Source of the DNA: Dyadobacter beijingensis DSM 21582
GTDB lineage: Bacteria; Bacteroidota; Bacteroidia; Cytophagales; Spirosomataceae
NCBI RefSeq assembly: GCF_000382205.1
Contig: NZ_KB907786.1
Coordinates: 124,001-188,000 of the forward strand
DNA: 64,000 bases
Direction of reading: 5' to 3'
A model generated the notes under the pieces. The model was not told the origin of the DNA and did no database searches. It saw nothing but the letters and a program-made list of their open reading frames with translations. The translations under genes and the position numbers were made by a program. This document shows positions 25,982-35,370 of the stretch, one piece after another (the stretch's first letter is position 1; each line of letters opens with the position of its first letter).

Positions 25982-28438
25982 ATGAAGGTTCTTAAATTTG
26001 GCGGCACCTCTGTCGGATCGGTCGACAGCATCAAAACAGTAATCAGTATCCTCGAAGAAAACCTCACGAACGGCGAGCGTATCGCGGTGGTTTTTTCAGC
26101 CATGGGCGGTGTCACGAACAGGCTCATCGAGATCGGGAAAATGGCGGCTGCCGGCAATACGGAATATGTGGAGTTTTTGAAGGGCGTGGAGGAGCGGCAC
26201 TTTGCCGTCGTCCGCGGGCTGATACCGGTGAAGAACCAAAGCAGTACATTTGCCGCCGTTAGGGGCCTTTTCAATGAACTGGAAGACATTCTGCGCGGCG
26301 TCTCCTGGATCAGGGAGCTGTCCGAACGCACGCTCGACCTCATTATGAGCTTCGGTGAGCGGCTTTCGACGATGGTGATCACGGAAATCCTCAAAAGCAA
26401 AGGCGTGTCCGCCGAGTTCTGCGACGCGCGCCAGATCATCCGCACCAATGCCACTTACGGCATGGGCGACGTCAACTTTGAAACGACTAATCATTTAATA
26501 TTGGAGCATTTCGCGAAGAGCACGGCATTGCAATGCATTACCGGCTTCATCGCATCCACCGCCGAGGGCGTAACGACCACGCTTGGTCGCGGCGGCTCCG
26601 ATTACACGGCATCCATTTTGGGCGCGGCGCTCGAAGCCGATTCCATCGAAATATGGACGGACGTGGACGGCATGATGACCGCCGACCCGCGCAAGGTGGC
26701 GAATGCATTTACGATCCCGTCGATTTCCTACGCAGAGGCGATGGAGCTCTCGCATTTCGGTGCGAAAGTGATTTACCCGCCAAGCTTGCAGCCTGCATTT
26801 GCGAAGAATATTACATTAAAGGTCCTTAATACATTCAACACCGCTTTCGAAGGGACTTATGTCCAGAAATCCGCTAACGGTAAGGAATATGTGATAACAG
26901 GTATTTCGTCTATCGACGAGATCGCGCTCGTGAATATCCAGGGCAGCGGGATGATCGGTGTGGCCGGTATTTCGGGGCGTTTGTTCACCGCGCTTTCGAA
27001 CAATGCGATCAGCGTGATCCTCATTTCACAGGCATCTTCGGAGCATTCGATCTGTTTCTCGATCGACCCGAAGAATGCGCAGAAGGCGATCGATGTGCTG
27101 GAAAAGGAATTTGCGACGGAGATCGGCCTGGGGCATATCGATGGAATTTCGGTGGAGAAGAACCTGTCGATTGTCGCTATTGTGGGCGAGGGAATGAAGA
27201 AGAATACCGGTATTTCGGGCAAGCTGTTTTCGGCTTTGGGTAAAAACGGTATCAATGTGGTGGCTACCGCGCAGGGTTCTTCGGAGCTGAATATTTCGGT
27301 GGTAATCTCCAAAAGTGACCTTTCCAAAGCATTGAATGCCATTCACGGGGTGTTTTTCCAATCGGAAACACGCTCGCTGAACCTGTTTATCGTTGGGGTA
27401 GGGCTCATTGGCGGCACGCTGATCGAGCAGATCCGCAACCAGACGCAGTATTTGCGCGAGGAAAAGCTGCTGAACCTGAATATCGCCGGTTTGTCCAACA
27501 CCAAAAAAATGCTCCTCGACCCGGACGGTATCAAACCCGAAAACTGGCGCGACCGCGTCATGGACGAGGGTGTGAAAACGAGCCTGCCGGCATTCGTGCA
27601 GCGCATGATCGAGCTCAACCTGCCCAACAGCGTATTTGTGGATTGTACCTCGGACAAGGACATTGTACAATACTACCACATGCTGCTGGATGCCAGCATT
27701 AGCGTGGTTACCCCCAATAAAGTGGCCAACTCGGGCAGCTATTCGGAATACATTGCATTGCAGCGCACAGCCTTGCAGCGCGGTGTGAAGTTCCTGTACG
27801 AAACCAATGTAGGGGCTGGTTTGCCGATCATCAATACCATCCAGGGCCTGATGGCGAGCGGTGACAAGTTTTTGAAAATCGAGGCGATCCTGTCGGGAAC
27901 GCTATCGTATATATTTAACAATTTCGGCGGCGATAACCGCTTTGTGGACGTGGTGAAAGAAGCCAAAGCCAAAGGCTTCACCGAACCCGACCCGCGCGAC
28001 GACCTCAGCGGCGCGGATGTGGGACGTAAAATCCTTATCCTTTCGCGGGAAGTAGGCGTGGCATTGGAGCCGGAAGAGGTGAAAATCTCTCAAATCCTGC
28101 CCGGCAACTGCCTCAATGCGCCGACGGTGGACGCATTCTTCGAAGAGTTGGAGATTTCCAACGCATTCTTCGCCGATATGCAATCCGCCGCCGAAGCCAA
28201 AGGCGAAAAGCTTCGCTACATCGCGACGCTCGAAAACGGCAAGGCGACGATCGAGCTGAAAACCGTCGACGCCTCGCACCCGTTTTACACGCTTTCGGGC
28301 AGCGACAACATCGTGTCCTTCACGACGGAACGTTACAAAGACCGCCCGCTGGTGATCAAAGGCCCGGGCGCCGGTGCGGAAGTAACAGCCTCCGGCGTGT
28401 TTGCGGATATCATGAGCATTAGTAGCTATTTGGGATAG
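25982..28438 (+). CDS. thrA: Bifunctional aspartate kinase / homoserine dehydrogenase
   Basis: 818 residues, the normal length of ThrA. The N-terminal aspartokinase starts MKVLKFGGTSVGS and contains TTLGRGGSDYTAS. Two ACT domains lie around residues 315-450 (VAGISGRLFTAL and NTGISGKLFSALG). The C-terminal homoserine dehydrogenase begins near 463 with FIVGVGLIGGTL and includes LSGTLSYIFNNF. It catalyses the first and third steps from aspartate toward threonine, methionine and isoleucine; the ACT domains suggest feedback control. thrB follows 16 bases downstream. Confidence 0.96.
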   Translation: MKVLKFGGTSVGSVDSIKTVISILEENLTNGERIAVVFSAMGGVTNRLIEIGKMAAAGNTEYVEFLKGVEERHFAVVRGLIPVKNQSSTFAAVRGLFNELEDILRGVSWIRELSERTLDLIMSFGERLSTMVITEILKSKGVSAEFCDARQIIRTNATYGMGDVNFETTNHLILEHFAKSTALQCITGFIASTAEGVTTTLGRGGSDYTASILGAALEADSIEIWTDVDGMMTADPRKVANAFTIPSISYAEAMELSHFGAKVIYPPSLQPAFAKNITLKVLNTFNTAFEGTYVQKSANGKEYVITGISSIDEIALVNIQGSGMIGVAGISGRLFTALSNNAISVILISQASSEHSICFSIDPKNAQKAIDVLEKEFATEIGLGHIDGISVEKNLSIVAIVGEGMKKNTGISGKLFSALGKNGINVVATAQGSSELNISVVISKSDLSKALNAIHGVFFQSETRSLNLFIVGVGLIGGTLIEQIRNQTQYLREEKLLNLNIAGLSNTKKMLLDPDGIKPENWRDRVMDEGVKTSLPAFVQRMIELNLPNSVFVDCTSDKDIVQYYHMLLDASISVVTPNKVANSGSYSEYIALQRTALQRGVKFLYETNVGAGLPIINTIQGLMASGDKFLKIEAILSGTLSYIFNNFGGDNRFVDVVKEAKAKGFTEPDPRDDLSGADVGRKILILSREVGVALEPEEVKISQILPGNCLNAPTVDAFFEELEISNAFFADMQSAAEAKGEKLRYIATLENGKATIELKTVDASHPFYTLSGSDNIVSFTTERYKDRPLVIKGPGAGAEVTASGVFADIMSISSYLG

Positions 28439-28454
28439 AAAACAACCATTTACA

Positions 28455-29384
28455 GTGAATTCAGTAAGAGCTTTTGCGCCGGCGACAGTCGCTAATGTGT
28501 CGTGTGGGTTTGATATTTTCGGGTTTGCCATTCAGGAGCCGGGAGATACGGTCGAGTTGTACAAACGGGACGAGCCGGGGATTGTCATTACCGATATCAC
28601 GGGCGATGAAGGAAGGTTACCGCGCCAGGCGGAAAAGAATTCGGTGACGGTGGTAATGCTGGCCTTGCTGAAACACCTGGGCATTACGGACCTGGGCTGC
28701 GAAGTGGTTTTACGCAAAAATATGCCTTTGGGTAGCGGAATGGGGTCCAGCGCCGCGAGCGCGGTGGCCGGTGTGGTGGCGATGAACGAGTTGCTCGGCA
28801 ACCCGCTAAGCCGGAAAGAGTTGCTGCCTTTCGCGATGGAAGGTGAGCGCATTGCTTCCGGTTCGGCACATGCAGATAATGTGGGGCCGTCGCTTTTGGG
28901 CGGTTTTGTCGTGATCCGCAGCTATAACCCCCTGGATATTTTCACGATCCCCGTTCCGGATGACCTGTATTGTACATTGGTGCATCCTGATATTGAGATC
29001 AATACGAAAGACGCGCGTTTCATCCTCCGCAACGAAGTTTCCCTGAAAAACACCATTGCCCAAATGGGTAATGTAGCCGGTTTGGTAGCGGGTTTGATGA
29101 AGGCCGACTACGACCTCATCAGCCGCTCGATGGTGGATGTGATCATCGAACCTGTGCGTTCCATCCTTATCCCCGAATTTAAGGAAGTAAAACAGGCCGC
29201 TATTTCGAACGGCGCGCTGGGATGCAGCATTTCGGGGGCCGGGCCGTCGATGTTTGCGCTGAGCAGGGGCATAGAGAATGCGCAGAATGCAGGGAAGGCA
29301 ATGCAGGAGCGCTTTGCGGGCGCGGGTATCGAATCGGCCGTGCATGTGTCGGGTATCAACCAGGGCGGAGCGGTTATTTTGTAG
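28455..29384 (+). CDS. thrB: Homoserine kinase
   Basis: 309 residues, a GHMP-family kinase that phosphorylates homoserine for threonine synthesis. The start is a GTG at 28455 (read MNSVRAFAPATVANVSCGFD). The ATP-binding motif is PLGSGMGSSAASAV near residues 90-103, and the family C-terminal GALGCSISGAGPS is present. It is co-transcribed with thrA. The expected next gene of a Bacteroidota thr operon, threonine synthase, is absent; an IscA-like gene follows instead. Confidence 0.95.
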   Translation: MNSVRAFAPATVANVSCGFDIFGFAIQEPGDTVELYKRDEPGIVITDITGDEGRLPRQAEKNSVTVVMLALLKHLGITDLGCEVVLRKNMPLGSGMGSSAASAVAGVVAMNELLGNPLSRKELLPFAMEGERIASGSAHADNVGPSLLGGFVVIRSYNPLDIFTIPVPDDLYCTLVHPDIEINTKDARFILRNEVSLKNTIAQMGNVAGLVAGLMKADYDLISRSMVDVIIEPVRSILIPEFKEVKQAAISNGALGCSISGAGPSMFALSRGIENAQNAGKAMQERFAGAGIESAVHVSGINQGGAVIL

Positions 29385-29446
29385 TTTTTGTAAACAGATG
29401 AAGCGTTTTCGGCATTCCATTGAACTTTCAGGTAAGGCTGCAACGT

Positions 29447-29454
29447 TAATTTTG
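29447..29454 (+). promoter_or_regulatory. Candidate -7 element of the IscA-like gene
   Basis: TAATTTTG matches TAnnTTTG exactly, 23 bases before the ATG at 29478. It suggests that the Fe-S gene is transcribed independently of thrAB. Confidence 0.5.
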
Positions 29455-29477
29455 ACAGGTAATAAAACATTAGAAAA

Positions 29478-29804
29478 ATGGTTACGGTAAGCGATACAGC
29501 CAAAAACAAAATTGTAGAACTCCGCAAGGCCGACGGTTTTGACGACGACTATCAGATTCGCGTGGGCGTGCTGGGCGGCGGTTGTTCGGGTTTGACATAC
29601 AACCTCGAATTCAACTCCGATTCGAAGCCGAATGATATGGTTTTTGAAGATAAGGGTGTGAAGATTATCGTAGACAAGAAAAGCCTCCTGTACCTGGCCG
29701 GAACGACGCTCGATTTCAGCGACGGGCTCAATGGAAAGGGCTTTCAGTTCATCAATCCGAACGCGACACGTACCTGCGGTTGCGGCGAAAGCTTCGCGGT
29801 ATAA
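29478..29804 (+). CDS. IscA/HesB-family iron-sulfur assembly protein
   Basis: 108 residues, an A-type Fe-S carrier. The three family cysteines are present: one in LGGGCSGLTYN (about residue 36) and two in the C-terminal TCGCGESF. Members accept Fe-S clusters and hand them to client enzymes in the cytoplasm. It has its own candidate promoter and a strong terminator. The thr genes upstream are functionally unrelated. Confidence 0.93.
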   Translation: MVTVSDTAKNKIVELRKADGFDDDYQIRVGVLGGGCSGLTYNLEFNSDSKPNDMVFEDKGVKIIVDKKSLLYLAGTTLDFSDGLNGKGFQFINPNATRTCGCGESFAV

Positions 29805-29835
29805 TTAAATTATTAAAATATTTTATTTTGAAAAA

Positions 29836-29867
29836 ACGCGCTCCGAAACCCGGAGCGCGTTTTTTTT
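29836..29867 (+). terminator. Rho-independent terminator after the IscA-like gene
   Basis: Stem of about ten pairs, ACGCGCTCCG/CGGAGCGCGT, with a five-base loop, followed by a run of eight T. Confidence 0.92.
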
Positions 29868-29937
29868 ATCGTTTTGAATGGGTTTATTTTGAACCGTCTT
29901 TAACACACCACATTCAGGAACGCTTAAATCCAATTGA

Positions 29938-30837
29938 ATGAAACCAACTCTTTTGATTTTGGCTGCCGGCATCGGTAGCAGATACGGAGGTATCAAGCAG
30001 CTCGACCAGTTCGGTCCCAATGGAGAAACCATCATCGATTATTCTTTATACGACGCCATTCGCGCAGGTTTTGGAAAAGTAGTTTTTATCGTTCGCCAGG
30101 AGATCAAGGAAACCGCCGAGGCCGTTTTTACCCCCAAACTGCAAGGCAAGATCGACTTCGACTTCGCGATCCAGGGCATTCAATCCTATGTGCCGGAAGA
30201 CCTCGGCGCCGTGGAGCGCACCAAACCCTGGGGGACAGGCCACGCTACGCTTTGTGCCTGGGAGCAGACCGACACGCCATTTGCGGTGATCAATGCGGAC
30301 GATTTCTACGGTCGCGATGCATTCGAAACGATGGCCAAATTCCTGCAAACCGACACCAACGACAAGCAGCACGCGATGATCGGCTACGAGCTGAAACGTA
30401 CGCTGTCGGAAAACGGCACCGTATCCCGCGGCGTGTGCGTGGAGCGCCCCGATCATAACCTCGACTCCGTGGTAGAACGCACCAAAATATTCGAAGAAAA
30501 CGGCACGATCTATTTCGAAGAAGGCGAAACCCGCACCGAGCTTGCGCCCGAAACGCCGGTATCGATGAACTTCTGGGGCTTCAAACCATCGATGTTCCCC
30601 ATTACCAGAGACCTTTTCGAAAAATACGCCCGCGAGAATATCAATACGCCCAAAGCCGAATTCTACATCCCGACCGTGATGACCCACATCATCAAAGGCG
30701 GCCTCGGAGACTGCCGTGTGTTCCGCATTGCATCGGACTGGTTCGGCGTTACCTATCCCGAGGACAAGCCGTCGGTACAAGCATCGCTGAATGCATTGCA
30801 TGAAGCGGGCGTTTATCCAGGCAAGTTGTGGGATTAA
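29938..30837 (+). CDS. Sugar nucleotidyltransferase-like protein
   Basis: 299 residues with the nucleotidyltransferase start MKPTLLILAAGIGSRYGG and the metal-binding region VINADDFYGRDAF near residue 120. The fold is that of glucose-1-phosphate thymidylyl- or uridylyltransferase enzymes, which activate sugar phosphates to NDP-sugars. The loop after AAGIGSR is YGGIKQLDQFGPNGE instead of the usual GTRL...PK, typical of a subfamily annotated only as nucleotidyltransferase family protein. The sugar is unknown. It is monocistronic, ending at a terminator. Confidence 0.85.
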   Translation: MKPTLLILAAGIGSRYGGIKQLDQFGPNGETIIDYSLYDAIRAGFGKVVFIVRQEIKETAEAVFTPKLQGKIDFDFAIQGIQSYVPEDLGAVERTKPWGTGHATLCAWEQTDTPFAVINADDFYGRDAFETMAKFLQTDTNDKQHAMIGYELKRTLSENGTVSRGVCVERPDHNLDSVVERTKIFEENGTIYFEEGETRTELAPETPVSMNFWGFKPSMFPITRDLFEKYARENINTPKAEFYIPTVMTHIIKGGLGDCRVFRIASDWFGVTYPEDKPSVQASLNALHEAGVYPGKLWD

Positions 30838-30843
30838 CGAACA

Positions 30844-30878
30844 AAAAGGCGTTCATGAACCACTCGTGAGCGCCTTTT
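30844..30878 (+). terminator. Terminator after the nucleotidyltransferase gene
   Basis: AAAGGCGTTCA pairs with TGAGCGCCTTT (11 pairs with one wobble) and ends in TTTT. The rest of the gap to 31065 shows no gene. Confidence 0.8.
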
Positions 30879-31065
30879 ACATTACCACCTAAACCTTCTC
30901 AAATTTACTTGTCTTGTTCGTCTGCGACAGTTTTGTAATGTTTTCTCATAGTGTGTGAATGGATATGCAGGGCTTCATTGGACACTTCAATTTGAAAATC
31001 AATCTCCTGAAACGAAAAACGGATGTCCGATCGGCTGGAAACGAATGATTATCCGGCAATAAAAA

Positions 31066-31092
31066 ATGCTCCCCGGAAAATCCGGGAAGCAT
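31066..31092 (-). terminator. Terminator of FG-GAP gene 1
   Basis: AATGCTCCCCGG pairs with CCGGGAAGCATT with one mismatch and a short loop. On the minus strand it is followed by a T run (plus-strand AAAAAA). Confidence 0.85.
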
Positions 31093-31115
31093 TCTGCACT
31101 TCTAAGCCTCCACTA

Positions 31116-34100
31116 CTATTTTTTGATGAGAACGCGGTGTGAGGTTTGCGTACCATCTTTCCGGTTGATCATCAAAATATAAGTTCCTGGTGTCAGGTGT
31201 TTTACATCGAGTTCCGTTTGCGGTCTGGTCGACGTCAATGCTGTCGAGCCGTTCGATGAAATCAGTTGCAACGACTTGATTTGATCTGCATTGTCTGTTT
31301 TTATGAACAGCCTTTCGGATACTGGGTTGGGGTATACGGAGATAATGTCTCGGTATTCCGGCGTTTTATCCAGGATTTTGGCTGTTTCTACTTCTTCCCC
31401 AACGAGCTCCGGCACACTGCCTACCGGGACATAAAGAAGATATTCCGGAACATACCGCCATGGGCTGTACACTTGTCCGGTTAGGGCTGTCGCAAGTTCA
31501 TATTTGATCCTCACACGAACGCGCGTCGCCGACCATTGCTTATTGATCAGATTTTTCATCTCCGAGCCAGACAAGGACATGTAGGAAGCCTGGGCTCCAT
31601 CGGATGCGGTACTGTTAGTCATTGGGGCATTTTGGGGCTTGGTAAAAGCTGTACCGTGTTGCGCCCAGCTCCAAAGTAAGCGGCCGTTGTTTCTTCCCAG
31701 GAAGGATGTTGGATAAAGACTCACGCCAGCGTTATTTTGGCTTGTCTGAGACGCCGTCATAACGGTAGTGAGATTTGTGTTGTACAAACGAATGTTGTTA
31801 CGCTTGTTTTTGCCGGTAGCCCCATCGTTGCCGAAGTACGCCCATGTAACCCCACCATTCGTAATACCGCTTTGATCGTAACCTGGAATGCCCACAAGAA
31901 TGTCACCGTAGCCATCGCCATTCAAATCTCCCGCACCGGAAACGGATTCTCCCATATGAGATTCAACTTGTGCCCCCGTTGTCGAAAAGGCTGCTGAGGT
32001 GACAATGCCACCCGGAGATCCATGGAATACCCAAACCCCTCCGCCATTAGCCGAAAGACCATCATATTGAGGTGCACCCACCACTACATCATCGTATCCA
32101 TCACCATTCACGTCGGTAAAACCGCCCACAGACTTACCGAATGATGCATTAGATTGATTGGCATCCAACAGTGTTTTGTTCCCTATACTGCAACCGCCGT
32201 TGGAGCCATAGAATACGCTGGCGACACCCTCATCACTTTGCCCATTGTCATGTTTGGGCGCTCCGACAATCACGTCGCCGTAGCCGTCACCATTTACATC
32301 GCCGGCGCCCGACACCGAGGTTCCAAATTCAGCGTCTGCCTGATCAAGGCTGAGAGAATTACTCCATGGTGTGTTCGATGGTATACCTGCGATATTGCCA
32401 TACCAGATAAAGGCAGCTCCCTCTTTGTTTTTGCCGATATTAGCCTGGCTGGCGCCCGCAATAATGTCGTTGAATCCGTCTCCATTTACGTCACCGGCAT
32501 TGTCCAGGCTGTTACCCATTTTTGCTCCGGCAATACCGGAATAAACGATCGTTCCCGGCGATATCACTCCATTTGCGGATCCCAGGTACACGAACACTGC
32601 ACCGCATTGACTGATGGCAGGATTGGATTTGCTGGCGAAAGGAGCACCCACAATCACGTCATCGTACCCGTCACGATTAATGTCGCCGGCATCTGAGACA
32701 CTGATTCCGAAACCTTGGTTAGCGGCATACAGGGTCTTGGAGGGTGCTGATGCAATCCCTTGCGGTCCGCCTAGTATAATATACGCAGCCCCTACATTCA
32801 CACCGTTTTGTGCACCGCTTGCTCCAATAATTACGTCGTCGTAGCCATCCCCATTCGTGTCACCTGCTCCCGAGACAGAGCATCCCAAATGGGCGTTAAT
32901 TTCGTTGGAAGGAAAGCTGATATTTCCCACCGTTCCGGTCGCCGCGTCGCCATAGCTAATGAATGCAGCCCCTTCCCCGACTTGTCCCTGATCAAAATTT
33001 GGGGCGCCAACTATCATATCTTCAAGCCCATCTCCATTAATATCTCCTGCGTTACTTACTGATGAACCCGCCAGAGAACCGGAGACGGATGAATAGCCAG
33101 CTGCTTTCGGTAACGGACCAATATTTCCAGGTTTTCCATGATAAATATAGACTTGCCCTTCATCATTCTGACCGTGGTCATAAGTATAGCATCCAATGAT
33201 TATGTCGCTGTATCCGTCACCGTTGACATCGCCGGCACCAGCCACTGCACTTCCGAGCCAGCCGTCCCCCTGGTTGCTTTCGATCTTTGAAACCGGGGTT
33301 GCATTGAGTCCAAGTGAGGAACCCTGATAAATGAAAACAGCTCCTTCGTGGTTCTGCCCATTACTAAAAAATCTAGAACCGACGAGTATATCCCCGTATC
33401 CGTCGCCATTAACATCTCCTGCCGATGCGATAGACCAGCCGAATTGAGCTTCCAATTGCTCTCCTTCAATAATTTTATGTGGGTTGGGATTAATTCCGTT
33501 CTGGCCGCCGAGGTGGACATACACCGCGCCTTCATTGGAAAGTCCATTGTCAAACATATATGCTCCAATTGCGATGTCTGCGTATCCATCCCCGTTCACG
33601 TCACCTGCAGTGGAAACTACGTGGCCCAGGCGTGCATCAGGCTGGTTGATCTGGATTTTCAATGGCTGGCTTGCGATTACAGGTGTCGAATTGATCGAGC
33701 CGAGATAGACAAATGCGGCCCCTTCGTATAATTCGCCTTCGGTGTAAAGTCTGGCCCCTATGATAATGTCACTTGCTCCGTCTGCGTTAACGTCGCCTGC
33801 ACCGGCAACCGCGTAACCGAACATCGCTCCTGACTGGATATTGTCAAGGATTTCAGTTTTTGCAAGATTTGGGCCGCCGTTACCGCCGTAGTATAAGAAT
33901 GCAACACCTTCGTTCAATTGATCTTTGTCATACATATGTGCGCCTACCAGGAAATCGCTGTACCCATCCGCATTCACATCGCCGGCCAATGCTACCGAAA
34001 CGCCAAATCCGGCATCTGCCTGATCGGGTTGCAGGATTGTAAAATTACCTGGGTTGATCCCGATCGGCGCGTTTACCGGATCAACCGGGCCGCCATAATA

Positions 34101-35207
34101 TAGAAAGGCAGCGCCCTCATTGTTCTGACCATCTTCCCAGTACGGTGATCCGACAATCACGTCGCTGTAACCATCCTTGTTTACGTCTCCCGCGCTCGCC
34201 ACGGAGTAGCCCATTTGCGCCAGCGCCTGGTTTCGGTTGAGTCTTTGACCGTTCAGGCCAAGACCATTTGCAGACCCGGGGAAAACATAGGCGACACCTG
34301 CGTCCACACCATTCCAGTCGTATAGAGGTGCGCCAACGATCACGTCACTGTAACCGTCCTTATTCACGTCGCCTGCGCTCGACACCGAAAAGCCCAACCA
34401 GGCATTACTATGATCCAGTTCAATGGTTTTATCGGCGTCATTGGGATTGCCATTTGCCAGAATCGGGTCAATGGTCACGGGATATGCAGCGCCGTCCACT
34501 GCTACGTTAATTTCCACATGATCATTCACATAGGCCAGTGTGGCATCGAGTGGCTTTTTGTTGGCATCCCAGCAATGCAAATCGCTGTATACCAAAAAGT
34601 TTTCAACTTTGCCATTTGTGTCTTCATGATAGAAGCGGATTTCGTTCCGGGCGCCGTTTTGTGCCTTCAAGCCTTTTGCCGAAAGCCTTACCTGCAAGTT
34701 TCGCGTGTCTTCCGGTGCATTGCTGACGATAAAGTTCTGACGAACGCCGTCTTCGGTATTGATAAACTCTTCGGTAAAACCGTCGTGATCGATCTCCAAC
34801 TTATTTTCCTTATTCGAAGGTTCAGCGTCGGTTCGGGCGGAAAGGATCTTTTTGCCGTCGGCATAAATACCGTCATTCACCAGATGCAGTTTAAAGTTGT
34901 GACCCGCGGAATCCACCCGGTTCTGAACTGTCAGTTGGCCCGGCTTGTAGTATGCCCGCAGGTTCTGCTTTCTGTTAGGACTTTGAAGGGTTTGGGTCGC
35001 CTCGTCGTAGGAAATGTGATATTCCTGTTTGGCGATTTGTTCCTTAATGCGCTCAATGGCCGATTGCGGTACACCCGGAATCTCTTCTTTGACAGCGATT
35101 TCTTTGCTGCCCGGATGATTCCGCCAAAGGTCGGTGGTGAGATAACCCGCGGAACCGACCGCCAGGGCCATAGCTGCGATGAGCATGGACTTGTAAGTGT
35201 GTTTCAT
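31116..35207 (-). CDS. FG-GAP double-propeller protein with T9SS sorting domain, paralog 1
   Basis: 1,363 residues from the ATG at 35207. A short N-terminal hydrophobic export segment (about 7-24) is followed by a conserved domain (about 60-250, EYHISYD...LQSPNR...AAYPVTIDPI). Then come 14 FG-GAP repeats, each with an Asp-rich calcium loop such as AGDVNGDGYSDIIIG; repeat 13 starts FTDVNGDG instead. After a conserved region with NIRLYNTNL and TSFLGRNNGRLLWSW comes the C-terminal sorting domain (YPNPVSERLFIK ... SHRVLIKK), which marks it for type IX secretion. Fourteen repeats suit two seven-bladed propellers. It is the most diverged of the first four paralogs in the pre-sorting region. The ligand is unknown; an adhesin or binding role is inferred. 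Confidence 0.88.
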   Translation of the reverse strand: MKHTYKSMLIAAMALAVGSAGYLTTDLWRNHPGSKEIAVKEEIPGVPQSAIERIKEQIAKQEYHISYDEATQTLQSPNRKQNLRAYYKPGQLTVQNRVDSAGHNFKLHLVNDGIYADGKKILSARTDAEPSNKENKLEIDHDGFTEEFINTEDGVRQNFIVSNAPEDTRNLQVRLSAKGLKAQNGARNEIRFYHEDTNGKVENFLVYSDLHCWDANKKPLDATLAYVNDHVEINVAVDGAAYPVTIDPILANGNPNDADKTIELDHSNAWLGFSVSSAGDVNKDGYSDVIVGAPLYDWNGVDAGVAYVFPGSANGLGLNGQRLNRNQALAQMGYSVASAGDVNKDGYSDVIVGSPYWEDGQNNEGAAFLYYGGPVDPVNAPIGINPGNFTILQPDQADAGFGVSVALAGDVNADGYSDFLVGAHMYDKDQLNEGVAFLYYGGNGGPNLAKTEILDNIQSGAMFGYAVAGAGDVNADGASDIIIGARLYTEGELYEGAAFVYLGSINSTPVIASQPLKIQINQPDARLGHVVSTAGDVNGDGYADIAIGAYMFDNGLSNEGAVYVHLGGQNGINPNPHKIIEGEQLEAQFGWSIASAGDVNGDGYGDILVGSRFFSNGQNHEGAVFIYQGSSLGLNATPVSKIESNQGDGWLGSAVAGAGDVNGDGYSDIIIGCYTYDHGQNDEGQVYIYHGKPGNIGPLPKAAGYSSVSGSLAGSSVSNAGDINGDGLEDMIVGAPNFDQGQVGEGAAFISYGDAATGTVGNISFPSNEINAHLGCSVSGAGDTNGDGYDDVIIGASGAQNGVNVGAAYIILGGPQGIASAPSKTLYAANQGFGISVSDAGDINRDGYDDVIVGAPFASKSNPAISQCGAVFVYLGSANGVISPGTIVYSGIAGAKMGNSLDNAGDVNGDGFNDIIAGASQANIGKNKEGAAFIWYGNIAGIPSNTPWSNSLSLDQADAEFGTSVSGAGDVNGDGYGDVIVGAPKHDNGQSDEGVASVFYGSNGGCSIGNKTLLDANQSNASFGKSVGGFTDVNGDGYDDVVVGAPQYDGLSANGGGVWVFHGSPGGIVTSAAFSTTGAQVESHMGESVSGAGDLNGDGYGDILVGIPGYDQSGITNGGVTWAYFGNDGATGKNKRNNIRLYNTNLTTVMTASQTSQNNAGVSLYPTSFLGRNNGRLLWSWAQHGTAFTKPQNAPMTNSTASDGAQASYMSLSGSEMKNLINKQWSATRVRVRIKYELATALTGQVYSPWRYVPEYLLYVPVGSVPELVGEEVETAKILDKTPEYRDIISVYPNPVSERLFIKTDNADQIKSLQLISSNGSTALTSTRPQTELDVKHLTPGTYILMINRKDGTQTSHRVLIKK

Positions 35208-35326
35208 TTTGTGCTATGTTTTGGTAATTAATAGGATTTGGCAACTGCCGTATCAAATTTTACCCTTACCATTCTCCTGCAAAGAATCCGTTTAGCCAGT
35301 CGGTTATGGCAATGATTCTAAGGTAA

Positions 35327-35357
35327 AAGCGACCTGCCATTAATCAGCAGGCCGCTT
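35327..35357 (-). terminator. Hairpin after FG-GAP gene 2
   Basis: AAGCGACCTGC pairs with GCAGGCCGCTT (one mismatch, nine-base loop), 14 bases past the stop of the minus-strand gene. The U-tract is weak (TTTACC), so termination may be partial. Confidence 0.6.
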
Positions 35358-35370
35358 CGCTCGTTGCATA

